Below are positions 7,961 to 17,567 of a DNA stretch of 64,000 nt, piece by piece (position 1 is the first letter of the stretch; each line of letters starts with the position of its first letter). Source of the stretch: Gemmobacter megaterium. Its GTDB lineage: Bacteria; Pseudomonadota; Alphaproteobacteria; Rhodobacterales; Rhodobacteraceae. The notes below the pieces were generated by a model. The model was given only the letters and a program-made list of their open reading frames with translations, had not been told where the DNA came from and made no database searches. The DNA lies in assembly GCF_900156815.1 (NCBI RefSeq), contig NZ_FTOT01000003.1, forward strand, positions 1 through 64,000, given 5' to 3'. The position numbers were made by a program, and so were the translations under genes.

Positions 7961-8785
7961 ATGCAGGAACTGGCAGGCAAGACCGCCTATGTCACCGGAT
8001 CGGGCCGGGGGATCGGGCGCGCGGTGGCGCTGAAACTCGCGGCGCGCGGCGCGGCGGTGGTGGTCAACGATCTGGATGCCGAACCCGCCGAGGCCGTGGT
8101 GGCCGAAATCCGGGCGATGGGCGGCAAGGCCGTGGCCGTGCCGGGCAGCGTGACAGCCGACGGCTTTGCCGAAACCTTCATCCAGACCGGAATCGACAGC
8201 TTTGGCGGGGTCGATATCATCGTGAACAACGCAGGCTATACCTGGGACGCGCTGATCGGCAAGATGACCGACCAGCAGTTCGATGCCATCATGGATGTGC
8301 ATGTCAAGGCGCCCTTCCGTATCCTGCGCGCGGCCTCTGCCTTCATCCGCGAGGCATCCGCGGCCGAAGCCGCCGAAGGGCGCGAGGTGTTCCGCAAGGT
8401 GGTCAACATCTCGTCGGTCGCAGGCACGGGCGGAAACGCGGGTCAGGCCAACTATTCCAGCGCCAAATCCGCCGTTCTGGGGCTGACCCGAACGCTGGCC
8501 AAGGAATGGGGCCGCATGAAGGTGAACGTGAACTGCGTCGCCTTCGGCTATATCGAAACCCGCCTGACAGAGGCGACGGACGACAAGAAACAGATCGAGG
8601 TGCAGGGCGAAAAGATCGCCGTGGGCATCCCGTCCAAGGTGGCAAGGGGCATGGCGGCAATGATCCCGCTGGGCCGTCCGGGCACGCCGCAAGAGGCGGC
8701 GGATGGTGTGTTCCTGTTCTGCACACCCGAATCCAACTACATCTCGGGTCAGGTCGTGATCGTCGGCGGTGGCCTGTCGATCTGA
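7961..8785 (+). CDS. SDR-family dehydrogenase (FabG-like)
   Basis: A 274-residue classical short-chain dehydrogenase: NAD(P)-binding TGSGRGIGRAV near the N-terminus, NNAGYTWDAL, catalytic Ser in VNISSVAG and the YSSAK active site. In this operon it most likely oxidises the (R)-3-hydroxyacyl-CoA made by the MaoC pair. Ribosome site CAGGAGG precedes the ATG. A polar, charged insertion near residues 120-150 (EASAAEAAEGRE) distinguishes it from core FabG. Substrate unknown. Confidence 0.88.
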   Translation: MQELAGKTAYVTGSGRGIGRAVALKLAARGAAVVVNDLDAEPAEAVVAEIRAMGGKAVAVPGSVTADGFAETFIQTGIDSFGGVDIIVNNAGYTWDALIGKMTDQQFDAIMDVHVKAPFRILRAASAFIREASAAEAAEGREVFRKVVNISSVAGTGGNAGQANYSSAKSAVLGLTRTLAKEWGRMKVNVNCVAFGYIETRLTEATDDKKQIEVQGEKIAVGIPSKVARGMAAMIPLGRPGTPQEAADGVFLFCTPESNYISGQVVIVGGGLSI

Positions 8786-8813
8786 CACCGCATCAACGTT
8801 GGGGAGGACGGCG

Positions 8814-9686
8814 ATGCAATTTACCGATGCAATGCATTTGTTGGTGATCGGGCTGGCGCAGGGATCGGGCTATGCGCTGGTGGCGCTGGGGTTCGTGTTC
8901 ATCTACCGCGCCACCGAAATCGTGAATTTCGCACATGGCGAACTGATGATGCTGGGCGCCTTTGCGGTGCTGACCTTTGCGGAACTTTGGGGGCTGGGCT
9001 TCTGGCTGGGGGCGGCTATGGGCATCCTGTCGCTGGGCGTGTTCGGCTATGCGCTGGACGCGCTGGTCATGCGCCGGGTGATCGGGGAATCGCAATCCAG
9101 CATCTTCATCCTGACCGTGGCGCTGGGGGTGATGCTCAAGGCGCTGGCCGGGATGATCTGGGGCTATACGCCGCTGGTGCTGAATGTGCCGTTCCAGGGC
9201 ACTGTCGACATTGGCGGCATGGTGATCGCCACCAACCGCATTGCGGTGATCATCGGCACGGTGCTGATCTGCATCGCGCTCTATCTGTTCCTGGGCCGCA
9301 CGCGGCTGGGGCTGGCCATGCAGGCCGCGTCACAAAACCAGTTGGCGGCCTATTACAGCCGGGTGCCGGTCAAGCGGCTGATCTCGGTGATCTGGGCCAT
9401 CGGGGCGATGGTGGCGGCCACGGCGGGGGTGCTGATGGCGCCAGTCACGCAGGTCAGCCCGGAAATCACCGCCATCGGCATCAAGGCACTGGCGGGCGCG
9501 GTGGTGGGCGGCTTCGGCTCCATCCCCGGTGCGTTGCTGGGGTGCCTGCTGATCGGGGTCGCGGAACCCTTTCTGGATTACACCTATCCGCCGCTTCAGG
9601 GCGTCTATGCCTATGCGATCATGCTGGTCGTGCTGCTGGTCCGCCCCGAAGGGCTGATCCCGCAAACCTTCCGCAAGAAGGTGTAG
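8814..9686 (+). CDS. livH: branched-chain amino acid-type ABC permease LivH
   Basis: A 290-residue inner-membrane permease of the LivH type with about eight hydrophobic segments (GSGYALVALGFVFIYRATEI, VNFAHGELMMLGAF, and a C-terminal GGFGSIPGALLG). The ATG at 8814 follows GGGGAGGA. With the products of 9691, 10764, 11525 and the binding protein of 14173 it forms a complete HAAT-family importer. Its place among acyl-CoA genes suggests that it imports the organic acid degraded by this operon rather than leucine. Confidence 0.9.
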   Translation: MQFTDAMHLLVIGLAQGSGYALVALGFVFIYRATEIVNFAHGELMMLGAFAVLTFAELWGLGFWLGAAMGILSLGVFGYALDALVMRRVIGESQSSIFILTVALGVMLKALAGMIWGYTPLVLNVPFQGTVDIGGMVIATNRIAVIIGTVLICIALYLFLGRTRLGLAMQAASQNQLAAYYSRVPVKRLISVIWAIGAMVAATAGVLMAPVTQVSPEITAIGIKALAGAVVGGFGSIPGALLGCLLIGVAEPFLDYTYPPLQGVYAYAIMLVVLLVRPEGLIPQTFRKKV

Positions 9687-9690
9687 CGCC

Positions 9691-10767
9691 ATGCGGACAT
9701 TGTTCAAGACAAGCTATGGTTTCGACATCGACCACCTGGTCGATCCGGGAGAGCGTATCCGGGTGGGGCTGCTGATCGCGGGGGCGCTGGCACTGCCGCT
9801 GGTCCTGTCGGGATATGCGCTCAGCGAGATGGCCATGTTCCTGTGCTATGCGCTGGCCGGACTGGGGTTGATGGTCCTGACGGGATTCTCCGGGCAGGTG
9901 TCCTTTGGCCATGCCGCCTTTCTGGGACTTGGCGCCTATGCGCAGGTCTGGTTCCTGCAACGCGGCGTGCCGTTTCTGGTCGCGCTGGTGCTGGCCGGGC
10001 TGATCGCCGGGGTGATGGGGGCCGCAGTGGGCCGAGCGGCCAGCAAGATGCACGGCTTCTATCTGGCCATCGCCACGCTGGCCTTTGCCATTCTGGTGGA
10101 AACCGTGATCGGTGCCGCGGTGCCGCTGACGGGCGGCCATATGGGGGTGTCCGTACCGCCCATCACGCTGTTCGGGTACGAGGTGCAGGGCGGCTGGCAG
10201 ACCTATTACCTCTATCTGGCGGTGCTGCTGTTCTTTGTCTGGGGTGTGGCCAACCTGAAACGCGCCCCTACCGGCCGCGCGATGGTCGCCGTGCGCGACA
10301 GCGAAACCTCGGCCCAGAGCCTGGGGGTGAACATCGCCCGCACCAAGATCACGGCATTCTTTGCCAGCGCCTTCATCACCGGGGTGGCGGGTGGGCTGAT
10401 GGCGCACCAGTTGTACTACCTGTCGCCCGAAACCTTCGGCCTGGGTGAATCGCTCAAGCTGCTGCTGATGATCGTGGTGGGCGGGCTTGGCACGATCAGC
10501 GGCGCGATCATCGGGGCGGTGTTCGTCACCTTCCTGCCCAATGCCATCGAGATCCTGCGCATGGTCCTGCCCTCGGGCATCGCGCATCAGGTCGGGCTGG
10601 AGCCGTTCCTGTTCGGCGCGATCATCGCTGGCTTCATCATCTTCGAACCTGACGGGCTGTATGGCCGCTGGCGCAAGTTCCGGCTCTTTCTGGAAACCTA
10701 CCCCTATTACAAGCGCGCGACCTTCACCCGGCAGAAACGCTATCTCAAGACGGGACGGTTCAGATGA
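9691..10767 (+). CDS. livM: branched-chain amino acid-type ABC permease LivM
   Basis: A 358-residue second permease subunit with the LivM hallmark GFSGQVSFGHAAFLGLGAYAQ. A hydrophilic N-terminus of about 30 residues precedes the membrane segments, and the basic C-terminal tail is rich in Lys, Arg and Tyr. It starts 4 bases after livH and overlaps the ATPase gene by 4 bases (ATGA), so the genes are co-translated. Confidence 0.92.
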   Translation: MRTLFKTSYGFDIDHLVDPGERIRVGLLIAGALALPLVLSGYALSEMAMFLCYALAGLGLMVLTGFSGQVSFGHAAFLGLGAYAQVWFLQRGVPFLVALVLAGLIAGVMGAAVGRAASKMHGFYLAIATLAFAILVETVIGAAVPLTGGHMGVSVPPITLFGYEVQGGWQTYYLYLAVLLFFVWGVANLKRAPTGRAMVAVRDSETSAQSLGVNIARTKITAFFASAFITGVAGGLMAHQLYYLSPETFGLGESLKLLLMIVVGGLGTISGAIIGAVFVTFLPNAIEILRMVLPSGIAHQVGLEPFLFGAIIAGFIIFEPDGLYGRWRKFRLFLETYPYYKRATFTRQKRYLKTGRFR

Positions 10768-11528
10768 GCACCCTTTCCGTTCAGAACATCTCGGTTGCCT
10801 TTGGCGGGCTGCGCGCCTTGCGCGACGTGTCCTTCACGGTGGAACCCGGACAGATCTTTGCCATCATCGGGCCGAATGGCGCCGGGAAAAGCACGATCTT
10901 CAACGCGATCAGCCGCATCTACGACGTGGCGGGCGGGGCGATCCGGTTTGGCGACCGCGATCTGCTGACACTGCGCCCCGATCAGGTGGTTCAGTCCGGC
11001 ATCGCCCGCACCTTCCAGAACATCGAACTGTTCGAAAAGGCGACGGTGTTGCAAAACCTGCTGGTCGGCTGCCATGGCCGGATGCAGCGCAACCTGCTGG
11101 CCGAATTCCTGTTCCTGCCCGCCGTGCGGCGCGGGGAACTGGCCGCGCGCCGCAAGGTCGAAGAGGTGCTGGACCTGCTCGACCTGCAACATCTGCGCAG
11201 CGAACGGGTGGCTGACCTGCCCTATGGCGCGCGCAAGAACGTGGAACTGGCGCGCGCGCTGTGCGCAGGTCCGAAACTGCTGTTGCTGGATGAACCCGCC
11301 TCGGGGCTCAACCCCGAGGAGACGACAGACATGTCCTTCTGGCTCAAGGACATCAAGGAAGAGCTGGGCGTCACCATCCTGATGGTCGAGCACGACATGA
11401 ACCTTGTGGGCCGCACCGCTGACCGGGTTCTGGCGCTGGCCAATGGCGAAGTGGTGGCCGAAGGCACCGTCGCCCAGGTTCAGGCCGACCGCCGGGTTCA
11501 GGATGCCTATCTGGGGGGTGCGGCATGA
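10764..11528 (+). CDS. livG: ABC transporter ATP-binding protein LivG
   Basis: A 254-residue ATPase. Walker A is GPNGAGKST, and Walker B/D-loop is LLLLDEPASGLNPEE. The signature position reads LPYGARKNVELARAL rather than LSGGQ, the usual LivG variant. The C-terminal BCA_ABC_TP extension is present. It overlaps its neighbours by 4 bases on both sides. Confidence 0.93.
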   Translation: MSTLSVQNISVAFGGLRALRDVSFTVEPGQIFAIIGPNGAGKSTIFNAISRIYDVAGGAIRFGDRDLLTLRPDQVVQSGIARTFQNIELFEKATVLQNLLVGCHGRMQRNLLAEFLFLPAVRRGELAARRKVEEVLDLLDLQHLRSERVADLPYGARKNVELARALCAGPKLLLLDEPASGLNPEETTDMSFWLKDIKEELGVTILMVEHDMNLVGRTADRVLALANGEVVAEGTVAQVQADRRVQDAYLGGAA

Positions 11529-12301
11529 CCGACGACATTCTGCTGGAAACCCGCAACCTTGAAACGTTCTACGGTCCGATCATGGCGATTTCCGGGATCA
11601 GCCTGAAGGTCGCCCGCGAAAGCGTCGTCACCGTGCTGGGGGCGAATGGCGCCGGCAAAACGACGCTGCTCAAGACCATCTCGGGCGCCATCGACTGCAA
11701 GAAAGGCCAGGTGATCTTTGGCGGCGCCGAGGTGCAGAACCAACCGCCCGACCGCGTGGCCGCGCGCGGGATCGGCCATGTTCCCGAAGGGCGCGAGGTG
11801 TTCCCCTTCATGTCCGTCCACGAGAACCTGGTGGTCGGCGCCTGGGGGCGGCACGACCGCGACGCGGTGGCGCGCGATATGGAACAGGTGTTCGCCTATT
11901 TCCCCGATCTGGCGGAAAAGCGTGACCAGATGGCCGGGTTTCTGTCTGGCGGACAGCAACAGATGCTGGCGATCGGCCGGGCCTTCATGGGGCGGCCCAA
12001 GCTGATGATCCTCGACGAACCCTCGCTGGGCCTGTCGCCCCTGCTGACGAAAACCATCTTCGGCATCGTGCGGCGGATCAATGGCGAACAGGGCGTGACG
12101 ATCCTGCTGGTCGAACAGAACGCCCATGCCGCATTGCAGGTCGCCGACCACGGCTATGTGCTGGAGGTCGGGCGCGTGGTGATGGAGGCGCCGGGGGCCG
12201 AACTGATCGAGAGCGAGGACATCAAGGAATTCTACCTGGGCAAGGCCGATGCGGGCGTGCGCGGCGAACGGCGCTGGAAAAAGCGCAAGACCTGGAGGTG
12301 A
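11525..12301 (+). CDS. livF: ABC transporter ATP-binding protein LivF
   Basis: A 258-residue second ATPase of the importer. Walker A is GANGAGKTT, the signature FLSGGQQQMLAIGRA, and Walker B LMILDEPSLGLSP. The C-terminus is extended and very basic (RGERRWKKRKTWR), longer than E. coli LivF. It is followed after 3 bases by the acyl-CoA synthetase gene, linking transport with CoA activation. Confidence 0.92.
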   Translation: MTDDILLETRNLETFYGPIMAISGISLKVARESVVTVLGANGAGKTTLLKTISGAIDCKKGQVIFGGAEVQNQPPDRVAARGIGHVPEGREVFPFMSVHENLVVGAWGRHDRDAVARDMEQVFAYFPDLAEKRDQMAGFLSGGQQQMLAIGRAFMGRPKLMILDEPSLGLSPLLTKTIFGIVRRINGEQGVTILLVEQNAHAALQVADHGYVLEVGRVVMEAPGAELIESEDIKEFYLGKADAGVRGERRWKKRKTWR

Positions 12302-12304
12302 GGC

Positions 12305-14137
12305 ATGGTCAGGATCACGGTTGACGGTGCCGAGGTGCGCACCGACGGACACGACACCATCCCCAAGCTGTTCCGCGACCGCGTGGGCCGCTGGGGCGAC
12401 CGCGTGGCGATGCGGGAAAAGGACTTCGGCATCTGGCAGGACATCCGCTGGTCGGATTTCGACCGCGCCGCACGGGAAATCGCGGCCGGGCTGATCGCCG
12501 ATGGCTTTGGCCGCGGCGAGGTGGCGGCGATCCTGTCGGAAACCAACAAGGAATGGGTCTTTGCCGATATGGGGATCCTGCTGGCCGGGGGGGTGGTGAA
12601 CGGTGTCTATCCCACCTACCGCCCGGTTCAGTTGGAATTCACCCTGCAAGACAGCGCCGCCCGCGTGCTGTTTGTCGAGGACGAAGAGCAGCTCGACAAG
12701 TTTCTCGAGGTGCGCGACAGCCTGCCCCTGATCCGGCGGGTCTATGTGTTCGACTGGAAAGGTCTGCGCAACTTCGACGATCCGCTGGTCGTGCCGCTGG
12801 AGCGGCTTCAGGCCACCGGGCGCGCGGCCATGGCCGATCATGCCGCCGAAATCGACGCGCGCATCGCGGCAGGCCGCAGCACGGATACCGCCGTGCTGAT
12901 CTATACCTCCGGCACCACGGGCAAGCCCAAGGGGGCCTGCGTGCCGCACAGCTATCTGCTGTTCCAGATGGGCGCTGCACCCGACCCGCTGCCCATCGGC
13001 CCCGACGACGAGATCCTGACCTATCTTCCGCTGTGCCATGCGGCGGAACGGATGGTCTCGCTCTGCATGTCGCTGGGCCATGGACAGGTGCTGAACTTTG
13101 CCGAAAGCTCGGAAACGGTGTTCCAGAACATCCAGGAACTCTCGCCCACCTTCCTGTTCGCGGTGCCGCGTATCTGGGAAAAACTGTATTCCCGCATCGC
13201 AACCCTGATGGCCGAGGCGACATGGATGGGCCGCGCCGGATATGCTCTGGCGCTGAAGGTCGGCGGGCGGCGGGCCGATCACCTGATCGCGGGCACCACC
13301 CCGCCGCTGCATGTGCGCCTGGGCGCCGCGCTGGCTGACCGGCTGGTGTTTCGCAACCTGAAACTGCTGCTGGGACTGGACCGGGCCAGGTTCCTGCTGT
13401 CCGGTGCCGCGCCCATCTCGGCCGATCTGATCCGCTGGTATCTGTCGCTTGGCCTGCCGATGACCGAAATCTACGGCCAGACCGAAACCGGCATCGCCAC
13501 CATGACCCGCAAGGGCGTGTTCCGCCCCGGCACCGTCGGCCATGCCGCGCCGGGGGTCGAGATCAGGCTGGGCGCGCAGGATGAAATCCTGGTGCGGTCG
13601 CCCGGCGGGTTTGCAGGCTATCTGAACCTGCCGCAGGCCACTGCCGAGACGCTGGCCGATGGCTGGATCCGCACCGGCGATGTCGGCGAGATCGACGCCA
13701 CCGGCGCCCTGCGCATCACAGACCGGCTGAAGGACATCATCATCACCGCGGGGGGCAAGAACATCACCCCCAGCCAGATCGAGAACCAGTTGAAATTCTC
13801 GCCCTACATCTCCGATGCCACTGTCATCGGGGACAAGCGCAAATACCTGACCTGCCTGATCATGATCGACCGGGACAATGTGGAACACTTTGCCCAGACG
13901 CGCTCGATCCCCTTCACCGACTACCGCTCGCTCTGCGCACGGCCCGAGGTGGTGGACCTGATCGGGCAAGAGGTCGCGCGCACCAACGCCCGCTTTTCGC
14001 CGGTGGAACAGATCAAGGCGTTTCGCCTGATCGACGTGATGCTGACCCCGGAAGACGAAGAGCTGACCCCCACCATGAAGCTGAAACGCAGCTTTGTGGC
14101 CCAGAAATACGCTGGTCTCATCGACCAGATGTACTGA
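12305..14137 (+). CDS. AMP-forming long-chain-type acyl-CoA synthetase
   Basis: A 610-residue ANL-superfamily ligase of the large FAA1/COG1022 type. The P-loop-like motif is YTSGTTGKPKGACVPH, A5 is EIYGQTETG, and the hinge/A8 region is TDRLKDIIITAGGKNITPSQIEN. It should activate an acid to its CoA thioester with ATP. Lying directly behind livF and before livK, it is the probable entry enzyme of this operon. Substrate length and shape cannot be judged from sequence. Confidence 0.9.
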   Translation: MVRITVDGAEVRTDGHDTIPKLFRDRVGRWGDRVAMREKDFGIWQDIRWSDFDRAAREIAAGLIADGFGRGEVAAILSETNKEWVFADMGILLAGGVVNGVYPTYRPVQLEFTLQDSAARVLFVEDEEQLDKFLEVRDSLPLIRRVYVFDWKGLRNFDDPLVVPLERLQATGRAAMADHAAEIDARIAAGRSTDTAVLIYTSGTTGKPKGACVPHSYLLFQMGAAPDPLPIGPDDEILTYLPLCHAAERMVSLCMSLGHGQVLNFAESSETVFQNIQELSPTFLFAVPRIWEKLYSRIATLMAEATWMGRAGYALALKVGGRRADHLIAGTTPPLHVRLGAALADRLVFRNLKLLLGLDRARFLLSGAAPISADLIRWYLSLGLPMTEIYGQTETGIATMTRKGVFRPGTVGHAAPGVEIRLGAQDEILVRSPGGFAGYLNLPQATAETLADGWIRTGDVGEIDATGALRITDRLKDIIITAGGKNITPSQIENQLKFSPYISDATVIGDKRKYLTCLIMIDRDNVEHFAQTRSIPFTDYRSLCARPEVVDLIGQEVARTNARFSPVEQIKAFRLIDVMLTPEDEELTPTMKLKRSFVAQKYAGLIDQMY

Positions 14138-14172
14138 ACGGAAACCGCAGATTTCTTTGGGAGGAGAAAGAC

Positions 14173-15342
14173 ATGACGGCAAGAACATCCCTGACGCTCG
14201 CGGCGGCGCTGGCCGTGGGCCTGGGCACGGGCGCAGCGGCAGACACCCGCGGCGTGACCGGCACCAGCGTCATCATCGGGTCGCACACCGACCTGTCGGG
14301 CCCGCTGGCAAGCTGGGGCGTGCCCGCCACCAATGGCGCCCGGATGCGGTTCGATGACCAGAACGCCGCAGGCGGCGTGCATGGCCGCAAGATCGACTTC
14401 AAGGTCGAGGACACCCAGTATCAGGTGCCACTGACCGTGCGGGCCACCAACCGGCTGGTCCAGCGCGACAACGTGTTCGCCATCATCCTGGGGGCAGGTA
14501 CGGCGCAAAGCATGGCGTCGTATGAAATCACCGACAAGCTGGGCATTCCCAACGTGTTCCCGCTGTCGGCGGCGCGGTCGATGGCCTATCCGACCCATCC
14601 GCTGCATGTGTCCTATTTCGTCAGCTATCAGGATCAGGCGGTCGGGGCGATCCGCTATTTCCACGAAACGGCGGGGATCAAGTCGGTCTGCCTGCAAACC
14701 CAATCCAGCGAATACGGCGAAGAGGTCACCGAAGGCGTCACGCAAGGGGTGGAGGCGCATGGCCTGACGCTGGCAATGGTGGGCACCCACCGCACCACGG
14801 AAACCGAATTTGCCGGGGTGGCCACCGCGATCCGCAATGCCAACTGTGACCTGATCTATCTGGGCACCACGGGGCGCGATACTATTGCGCTATATACCAC
14901 GCTGCGCCAACTGGGTGTGACCGTTCCGATCGTGGGCAATATGGTGTCCTATCTGCCTGTGGTGGCCAAGGCCGCCGGCGGCGCGATGGAAGGGCTGTAT
15001 GTCGTCAGCCCGGTGGCCGATGCCGACTGGACCGATGGCGATGCCTTCCGCACCGATTTCATCACCCGCTACCGCGCGGCCTTCAAGGAAGAGCCCACCG
15101 TTCAGTCGCAGGTTGGCTGGATCTCGGCCGATCTTCTGATCAAGGCGCTGGAAGCGGCCGGGCCAGAGCTGACGGAAGACGCGCTGATGAAAGCCATCGA
15201 AGGGATCTCGCATTACACCGATCCGTTCGGCGGCCCCGATCTGTCGTTCAGCGCGGACAAGCGGTTCGGCGGCAACAGCCTGACCCTTTTGCAGGTGGAA
15301 AACTCGGCATGGGCGGTGCGCCAGGCCGATCTGCCGTTCTGA
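14173..15342 (+). CDS. livK: ABC transporter substrate-binding protein (LivK-type)
   Basis: A 389-residue periplasmic binding protein with a Sec signal peptide (about residues 1-23, ending TGAAAA-like before DTRGVTGT). The mature start IIGSHTDLSGPLASWG resembles the aligned region of type I binding proteins that grip carboxylate/amino acid ligands. The gene sits behind a GGGAGGAG ribosome site. It is the binding component of the LivHMGF importer; the ligand is unknown. Confidence 0.9.
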   Translation: MTARTSLTLAAALAVGLGTGAAADTRGVTGTSVIIGSHTDLSGPLASWGVPATNGARMRFDDQNAAGGVHGRKIDFKVEDTQYQVPLTVRATNRLVQRDNVFAIILGAGTAQSMASYEITDKLGIPNVFPLSAARSMAYPTHPLHVSYFVSYQDQAVGAIRYFHETAGIKSVCLQTQSSEYGEEVTEGVTQGVEAHGLTLAMVGTHRTTETEFAGVATAIRNANCDLIYLGTTGRDTIALYTTLRQLGVTVPIVGNMVSYLPVVAKAAGGAMEGLYVVSPVADADWTDGDAFRTDFITRYRAAFKEEPTVQSQVGWISADLLIKALEAAGPELTEDALMKAIEGISHYTDPFGGPDLSFSADKRFGGNSLTLLQVENSAWAVRQADLPF

Positions 15343-15396
15343 TTGATTGACCGGCGGGGCGGCCCGGTGCCGCCCTGCCCCGTTCAAGGACCGCCC

Positions 15397-16212
15397 ATGG
15401 AACACCGCATCGACAGTCCCGCGTCCGGCGTGGCGCTTGTGACGCTCACCCGACCCGACCGGCTGAATGCCCTGACGCTGGAGGGGTTTCAGGCCCTTGC
15501 CCGCGGCTTTGCGGATCTGTCGGCCGATCCCGGCATTCGCGCGGTGGTGCTGACCGGCGCAGGGCGCGGCTTCTGCGCCGGTGCCGATCTGGACTCGCTG
15601 GCGGCGAATTTCGGCACCGATCCCGGCGGCGGCATCGCCCCGGACCGGATGCGCGCCCATTTCGACAGTTCGGTGAACGCCCTGTTGCGGGCGATGCATG
15701 GTATGGAAAAGCCGCTGGTCTGCGCGGTGAACGGCATAGCCTCGGGTGGCGGGGCCGGGCTGGCGCTGGCAGGCGACGTGGTGCTGGCCGCATCCGGCGC
15801 GGCGTTCCACCTGCCCTTTGCCCCCCGCCTTGGCATTGTGCCCGATGCGGGTGCCAGTTGGGTGGTGGCCCGTGCCCTGGGCCGGGGCCGCGCCTTGCCG
15901 ATGATGCTGACCGGCGCCCGGATCGAGGCAGCGCAGGCGCTGGACTGGGGCATGATCTGGGGCATCGAGCCCGACGACCGGCTGCTCCCCGCCGCCTGCG
16001 ATCTGGCCGCGCGGCTTGCCACCCAGCCTGCCGCCGTCCTTCCCTGGTTGCGGCAGGCGGTGGATCTGGCCACCGCCCAACCGCTGGACGCCCAACTCGA
16101 TTTCGAGCGCGAGGCGAACGCCCATCTGTGCACCACGCCCGATTTCGTCGAGGGCGTGACCGCATTCCGCGCCAAGCGCCCGCCCCGGTTCGGGCAGACG
16201 CCGCAGGACTGA
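15397..16212 (+). CDS. enoyl-CoA hydratase/isomerase family protein
   Basis: A 271-residue crotonase. RPDRLNALTLEGFQAL, GRGFCAGADLDSLA (first oxyanion-hole region) and NGIASGGGAGLALAGDVVLA (second) are present. The expected acidic residue in the third region is replaced by the LGIVPDAGASW motif, which keeps an Asp. Start chosen at 15397 (AAGGA 7 bases upstream) rather than an in-frame start at 15343 whose extra residues are Pro-rich. It ends 4 bases from the convergent COG0523 gene. It is last in the operon; hydration or isomerisation of a pathway enoyl-CoA is inferred. Confidence 0.88.
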   Translation: MEHRIDSPASGVALVTLTRPDRLNALTLEGFQALARGFADLSADPGIRAVVLTGAGRGFCAGADLDSLAANFGTDPGGGIAPDRMRAHFDSSVNALLRAMHGMEKPLVCAVNGIASGGGAGLALAGDVVLAASGAAFHLPFAPRLGIVPDAGASWVVARALGRGRALPMMLTGARIEAAQALDWGMIWGIEPDDRLLPAACDLAARLATQPAAVLPWLRQAVDLATAQPLDAQLDFEREANAHLCTTPDFVEGVTAFRAKRPPRFGQTPQD

Positions 16213-16216
16213 CGGC

Positions 16217-17440
16217 TCAGGCCACCTGCCGCTGGCCCCAGCGCGGGAACGGGTCGGGCAGATTGGCCCAGGCTTGCGGCGTATAGTCGGCAGCCTCCAC
16301 CAGCGCCGCATCCAGCCGGGCGGTGATCGCCGCGCGGTCCATGCCGGATCCGATGAACACCAGTTCCTGCCGGCGGTCGCCCCAGGGTTCCTCCCAGCGT
16401 TTTGCCACTTCGGCCAGGCTGTCGGGATGCTGCGGCCAACGCTCACGCGGGACACTGGCCCACCAGCCGCCCAGCGGGGTGACGGTCGAGATCGCCCCCG
16501 CCAGGCTGAATTCGGCCACCCAGTTCGGCCGCGTCGCCACCCAGAAATGCCCCTTGGCCCGGATCACGCCCGGCAGATCGCCGTTCAGCACCTGATGCAC
16601 CCGGTCCGGGTGAAACGGCCGCCGCGCCCGGTAGACGAACGACGAGATGCCATATTCCTCGGTTTCGGGCACATGGTCGGCAAAGCCATACAGTTCCTTG
16701 GCCCACATCGGATGCAGATGCGCCTTTTCGAAATCGAACAGGCCGGTGTCGAAAATCTCTTGTGGATCGACAGTGCTGAAATCGGTCTCGATCAGCCGCG
16801 CATCGGGGTTCAGCGCCCGCACGATCTTGCGCGCATGGTCCAGCCGTTCGGGGCCGGCCTCGCTGACCTTGTTCAGCACGATCACATCCGCGAACTCGAT
16901 CTGGTCGGTCAGCAGATCGACCAGCGTGCGCTCGTCCCCTTCGCCCAGCGATTCCCCCCGGTCGGCCAGAAAATCGTGGCTGGAGAAATCTCTGGTCAGG
17001 TTCACCGCATCCACCACAGTCACCATCGTATCCAGCCGCGCTACATCGGACAGGCTCTCGCCCGCCTCGTCGCGGAAATCGAAGGTGGCGGCAATCGGCA
17101 ACGGCTCGGCCACGCCGGTGCCCTCGATCAGCAGATAGTCGAACCGCCCCTCGTCGGCCAGCTTGCGCACCCCTTGCAACAGATCGTCACGCAGCGTGCA
17201 GCAGATGCAGCCATTGGTCATTTCGACCAGCTTTTCCTCGGCCTGGTTCAGCGTGGCACCATCGCGGATCAGGTCGGCATCAATATTCACCTCGGACATG
17301 TCGTTCACGATCACGGCGACACGGCGGCCATCGCGGTTGTTCAGGACATGGTTCAGCAGCGTGGTCTTTCCGGCACCCAGAAAGCCGGACAGGACAGTGA
17401 CGGGCAGGCGCAGGTCGCCTGCGGGGCGGTTGGCTGGCAT
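16217..17440 (-). CDS. COG0523 (CobW/ZigA-type) GTP-dependent metal chaperone
   Basis: A G3E GTPase of 407 residues. Walker [12 protein letters not shown], the metal-binding GCICCTL motif, the switch [11 protein letters not shown] and a guanine-specificity NKVSE are all present, followed by a C-terminal CobW domain. Members with this layout deliver zinc during shortage or load metalloenzymes. The start at 17440 (MPANRPAG) follows GAGGA; an upstream in-frame start at 17488 would run through the operator. A near-perfect Zur-like dyad at 17451-17469 and the divergent zinc chaperone gene aztD indicate zinc-dependent control. Confidence 0.9.
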   Translation of the reverse strand: MPANRPAGDLRLPVTVLSGFLGAGKTTLLNHVLNNRDGRRVAVIVNDMSEVNIDADLIRDGATLNQAEEKLVEMTNGCICCTLRDDLLQGVRKLADEGRFDYLLIEGTGVAEPLPIAATFDFRDEAGESLSDVARLDTMVTVVDAVNLTRDFSSHDFLADRGESLGEGDERTLVDLLTDQIEFADVIVLNKVSEAGPERLDHARKIVRALNPDARLIETDFSTVDPQEIFDTGLFDFEKAHLHPMWAKELYGFADHVPETEEYGISSFVYRARRPFHPDRVHQVLNGDLPGVIRAKGHFWVATRPNWVAEFSLAGAISTVTPLGGWWASVPRERWPQHPDSLAEVAKRWEEPWGDRRQELVFIGSGMDRAAITARLDAALVEAADYTPQAWANLPDPFPRWGQRQVA

Positions 17441-17450
17441 GGCATCCTCA

Positions 17451-17469
17451 AATGTTATACTATCACATT
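17451..17469. promoter_or_regulatory. Zur-type operator upstream of the COG0523 gene
   Basis: AATGTTATACTATCACATT is a 19-bp near-palindrome (only one pair besides the centre mismatches) matching the alphaproteobacterial Zur style TGTTATA-ATAACA. It ends 11 bases from the COG0523 start codon. Confidence 0.65.
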
Positions 17470-17514
17470 CATAATCCGCGCGGCCCACCGGCGCAACGGG
17501 TTGCGGCGATCATT

Positions 17515-17536
17515 TTATTACGTAATAACGTAACTA
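17515..17536. promoter_or_regulatory. overlapping palindromes upstream of aztD, possible second Zur site
   Basis: TTATTACGTAATAA (17515-17528) is a perfect palindrome, and TTACGTAATAACGTAA overlapping it is a second, imperfect one. They lie about 40 bases before the aztD start. The TTAT...ATAA arms suggest Zur, but the match is weaker than at 17451. Confidence 0.45.
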
Positions 17537-17567
17537 ATTCGAGCGATGATCTGTCAAGGAGCCTCCG

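Noticed and set aside
11507-14188. 893-codon open frame antisense to livF and the acyl-CoA synthetase
   Set aside because: It is a shadow of high-GC coding DNA; both plus-strand genes have full motifs and coupled starts.
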